A stretch of DNA of 64,000 nt, taken from the NCBI GenBank assembly GCA_024362935.1, contig JANCRA010000040.1, positions 3,968,001 through 4,032,000 on the forward strand, read 5' to 3'. The notes under the pieces were generated by a model that had not been told where the DNA came from, made no database searches, and was given only the letters and a program-made list of their open reading frames with translations. A program made the translations under genes and the position numbers. Each line of letters opens with the position of its first letter. Position 1 is the first letter of the stretch. The DNA comes from Setophaga petechia. Lineage: Eukaryota > Chordata > Aves > Passeriformes > Parulidae. This document shows positions 61,654 through 64,000 of this stretch, in pieces.

Positions 61654-63324
61654 AAGAGAGATAGCTAAAATATTTATGCTAGGTTTGGTCCTTAAACATG
61701 AAAAAAACTGAATATTTGGAATGGTTTGTGAAGAAACTGCATATTGATAAAAGTTTGAACCGCAGCAGTCACAGGTTGGAACTGTGTCAATGAAAAAAAA
61801 AAACCCAGATTTTCCTGCTTGAAAGGTTTTACATCACATTACTTATGAAGTTTAAATGAAATCACACCATACTGAAATTATTTGTGGGACCTATTGAGGA
61901 CCTACATAATTTTACAAAGTGTAAATGAATTAGAGCCTGTACATTTGGCTTTCACATGTAAGCTGATGAGAGCTTTCAATGCTATTCTAAAAGTTTTCTG
62001 GAAGAGCTGTGTCATTTGAAGTAATTAGAGCACTTAACAACTATGGATGAGATAATGTGTTGTTTTTTTTTTTCCTGCCAGTTATGAGTGAAGCATAAAA
62101 TTTTGGTGCAATGGATAAAAATAAAAGTACTTCAGCACTGCAGTCACAGAAATGGCTACAGTATACTATAGATACACTCCAGCTTGCTCTGACATGACCT
62201 ATTTCAGGTGTTACAGCCAACCTCCAAGGCCAGGACTGCAGCTTAAGCTCTAAAACCCACAGGTAAATTTGCCCACCAACAGCTCAGTCACTTCAGGATT
62301 TCCTTACCCCAGTGCAGTGCAAAAGGAGAGGCTGACGCTGAATCTTCATTCTCCTGGGAGTGTCACAGGCATCAATGTGCTGCTCTTGGTTCTCATTCTT
62401 CTCTTGGACCTGACATCCAGCCAGCGCTGTGTTGCTGAGCTCAAATCTTTAGGACACACACATGCTTTCCCAAGAGCTGGAGCAAAGGAATGTTTAATTT
62501 TCTTTAATTGCTTCCATAGAGGTGTTACCAAATTATCAAGCAGGTATTTCTGTAGGCATTTGGTTTTCAAAATTTTAGCTATATGCCTGGTTAAGAACCT
62601 TAATGCTTTCAGGTAACATAGGAACTGATCAGGATCTCTAATTTTGTTTTCATATGAGACTGAAAAAGCACTCTTTATAATCAAAATAAGTCTCAAAAAT
62701 GTGTTGTGGTATAGTGACTATCTTCAGAGAGAATGACCCAGGTGTAAGTAATTACTGCTTATGCTATTTTTCTATGTGAGTTTGAATGGGGAAATATTCC
62801 AATACTTCCTTATCTTCTTGTTAATGTCTTTGTGTTGCACACCCTGTATCAGTATCTGAGTAGTTGATCTATTATATTTCCAACAAAATGAAAGAAAAAT
62901 TTTAAATATCTATGCCTAGGATAAGTTGACCAAAATCTCTTTTGATTTTCTTGATAAAGAAATTCCCCACTGCAGCAGAATGCCTTGCAATCAAAATTTG
63001 CCAGGCTATCTGTATTTTGAAACTACTCTATCAGAATACTCTGCAGTTCATTTGTAATATCTCATATGTAATATCTCATGTACCCTATGTAATGTTGCCA
63101 GTCTTTAGAGCAGACTCTACATGCCATTAAAAGATAATGTCAGGGGGTATGCTTTAGAATGTCTGTCATCTTTTTTTTTGTCACTAAGAGCTTTTAATCT
63201 CAATAAAAAATACTTTTTGGAAAATTAACAGTACCCCATTCTTCTCTCCATGGTGCAACTGCAATTATTGCCACAATTTTTCCTGATTTGCACAAATATT
63301 AACGTGAAATAATTAAAACCTGTA
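61654..63324. other. Unique non-coding sequence, no gene seen
   Basis: A less AT-rich part at about 62160-62500 has overlapping open frames on both strands (115 codons, 62269-62616, plus; 116 codons, 62346-62696, minus). Neither shows a family resemblance. The plus frame has an internal hydrophobic run (GINVLLLVLILLLDLTSS) that would look membrane-spanning if it were real. No repeats recognised. Confidence 0.5.
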
Positions 63325-63467
63325 GTAAATTATCTCAGTTGGTCAGAGCATGGTGCTAATAACACCAAGATTGTGGATTCATTTCCTATACAGGCCCTTT
63401 ACTTAAGAGCTGGACTTGATGATACTTGTGGGTTTCTTCCAACTCAGAGTATTCTGTGAATCTGTGA
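63325..63467 (+). mobile_element. TguSINE1-type SINE: tRNA-Ile head with CR1 tail
   Basis: Full-length-looking composite SINE. The head (about 63325-63395) is tRNA-like: a degenerate A box TATCTCAGTTGGTCAGAGC, the anticodon arm TGGTG-CTAATAA-CACCA with a perfect 5-bp stem and anticodon AAT (63358-63360, isoleucine), and a decayed B box GGATTCATTTCC at about 63375-63386. The tail (about 63396-63467) is CR1-derived: ACTTAAGAGCTGGACTTGAT, TTCTTCCAACTCAGAGTATT and the terminal repeats CTGTGAATCTGTGA. I recall this structure as TguSINE1, described from zebra finch and mobilised by CR1 machinery. The B-box changes make Pol III activity unlikely now. It is not a functional tRNA gene: the acceptor stem does not pair and the tail continues directly. 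Confidence 0.93.
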
Positions 63468-64000
63468 AGTAAAAGGAAGGTGAAGGACAGTTCAGCTCCC
63501 TGGAAGAGAACATTGGGGTTTAAAGTACAAAGGTGTCAAAGAACCACTGGAAGAACAGCAGCATTTTTTACCTCACAAATGAATGTATAATCTCCACTAA
63601 GTATTCTACTGAAACTAATTTGGATATGGCAGACCCTGGAAGCTGCAAACAAAATTTACTGCCTAGCACTAGTCATTGTAGAGGATATACTAAAACTTTA
63701 TAACCTTCTTTTAAAGATGAATAAAGACATTTTACATTCTGCTTATTTATTAGATGTTTGCATCAGTACAAGGTGAGTAGTTCAGTAGTTTGAAGGGGGA
63801 TATGCAGGTGATTCGATAATTCATGGCTCTGAATGATAGAACTAATACAGCAACCTTCTGAAATGTCAGTATGCAGTGTGAAGCCTATTAGTCAAAGCTC
63901 CTCTTTTTCACAGAGAGGTTAACTAATTATTACTCAGAACAGAGTACAAATCTAAACATTTAGAGACAGTCAAGAATTCTTGAAGACTTTTCTCTTGGTA
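63468..64000. other. Unique non-coding sequence, no gene seen
   Basis: AT-rich flank after the SINE up to the window edge. No gene, RNA or repeat recognised. Confidence 0.6.

Noticed and set aside
63325..63395. tRNA-Ile gene
   Set aside because: The anticodon arm is good, but the acceptor stem does not pair, the B box is decayed and the sequence runs straight into a CR1 tail; it is a SINE head.
1..64000. CRISPR arrays, operons, phage or bacterial features
   Set aside because: No regularly spaced repeats, ribosome-binding sites or dense coding; the window is clearly vertebrate nuclear DNA.

Overview
This window reads as a stretch of bird nuclear genome, most likely a songbird (passerine). 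It is AT-rich, with many small microsatellites and short poly-A/T tracts, and open reading frames rarely pass 100 codons. The bird assignment rests on CR1 LINE 3' ends at 4161-4590 and about 55640-55724, and on a long LTR at 41989-43111 that I recognise as a high-copy avian endogenous-retrovirus LTR. The songbird assignment rests on two copies of a tRNA-Ile-headed, CR1-tailed SINE of the TguSINE1 type (63325-63467 on +, 40055-40150 on -). No bacterial, phage or plasmid features are present.

I find no protein-coding gene I can support. Every long open frame is AT-driven noise, lies inside a repeat, or is created by a microsatellite. The window is best described as intergenic desert or the inside of a very large intron. 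Layout: 1-4160 unique sequence; 4161-4590 CR1 fragment with an internal deletion; 4591-21187 unique sequence with small duplications, hairpins and a candidate regulatory block near 16.5-16.9 kb; 21189-21635 a recent 224-bp tandem duplication; 21.6-38.8 kb unique sequence, including a very AT-rich part at 24.2-30.6 kb; 38.8-43.1 kb a cluster of a polypyrimidine microsatellite, a likely short LTR, a SINE and a long solo LTR; 43.1-48.5 kb unique; 48.5-49.08 kb a probable further interspersed repeat; 49.1-64 kb unique sequence with T/G-rich, AT and A-rich low-complexity tracts, a CR1 tail, an exon-like open frame and the SINE at the right edge.

The repeats are fragments or solo LTRs. I saw no reverse transcriptase, gag, pol or env reading frame, so nothing here looks able to move by itself. 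The points most worth a second look are the CCAAT/TATA-bearing short LTR (39278-39590), the 14-unit TCTTC mirror-repeat tract, the young 224-bp tandem duplication, the perfect hairpins at 19142 and 17618, the palindromes at 16883 and 33706, and the exon-like open frame at 49948-50124. Family names come from memory of avian repeats, not from a database search. I found no convincing undescribed biological system.
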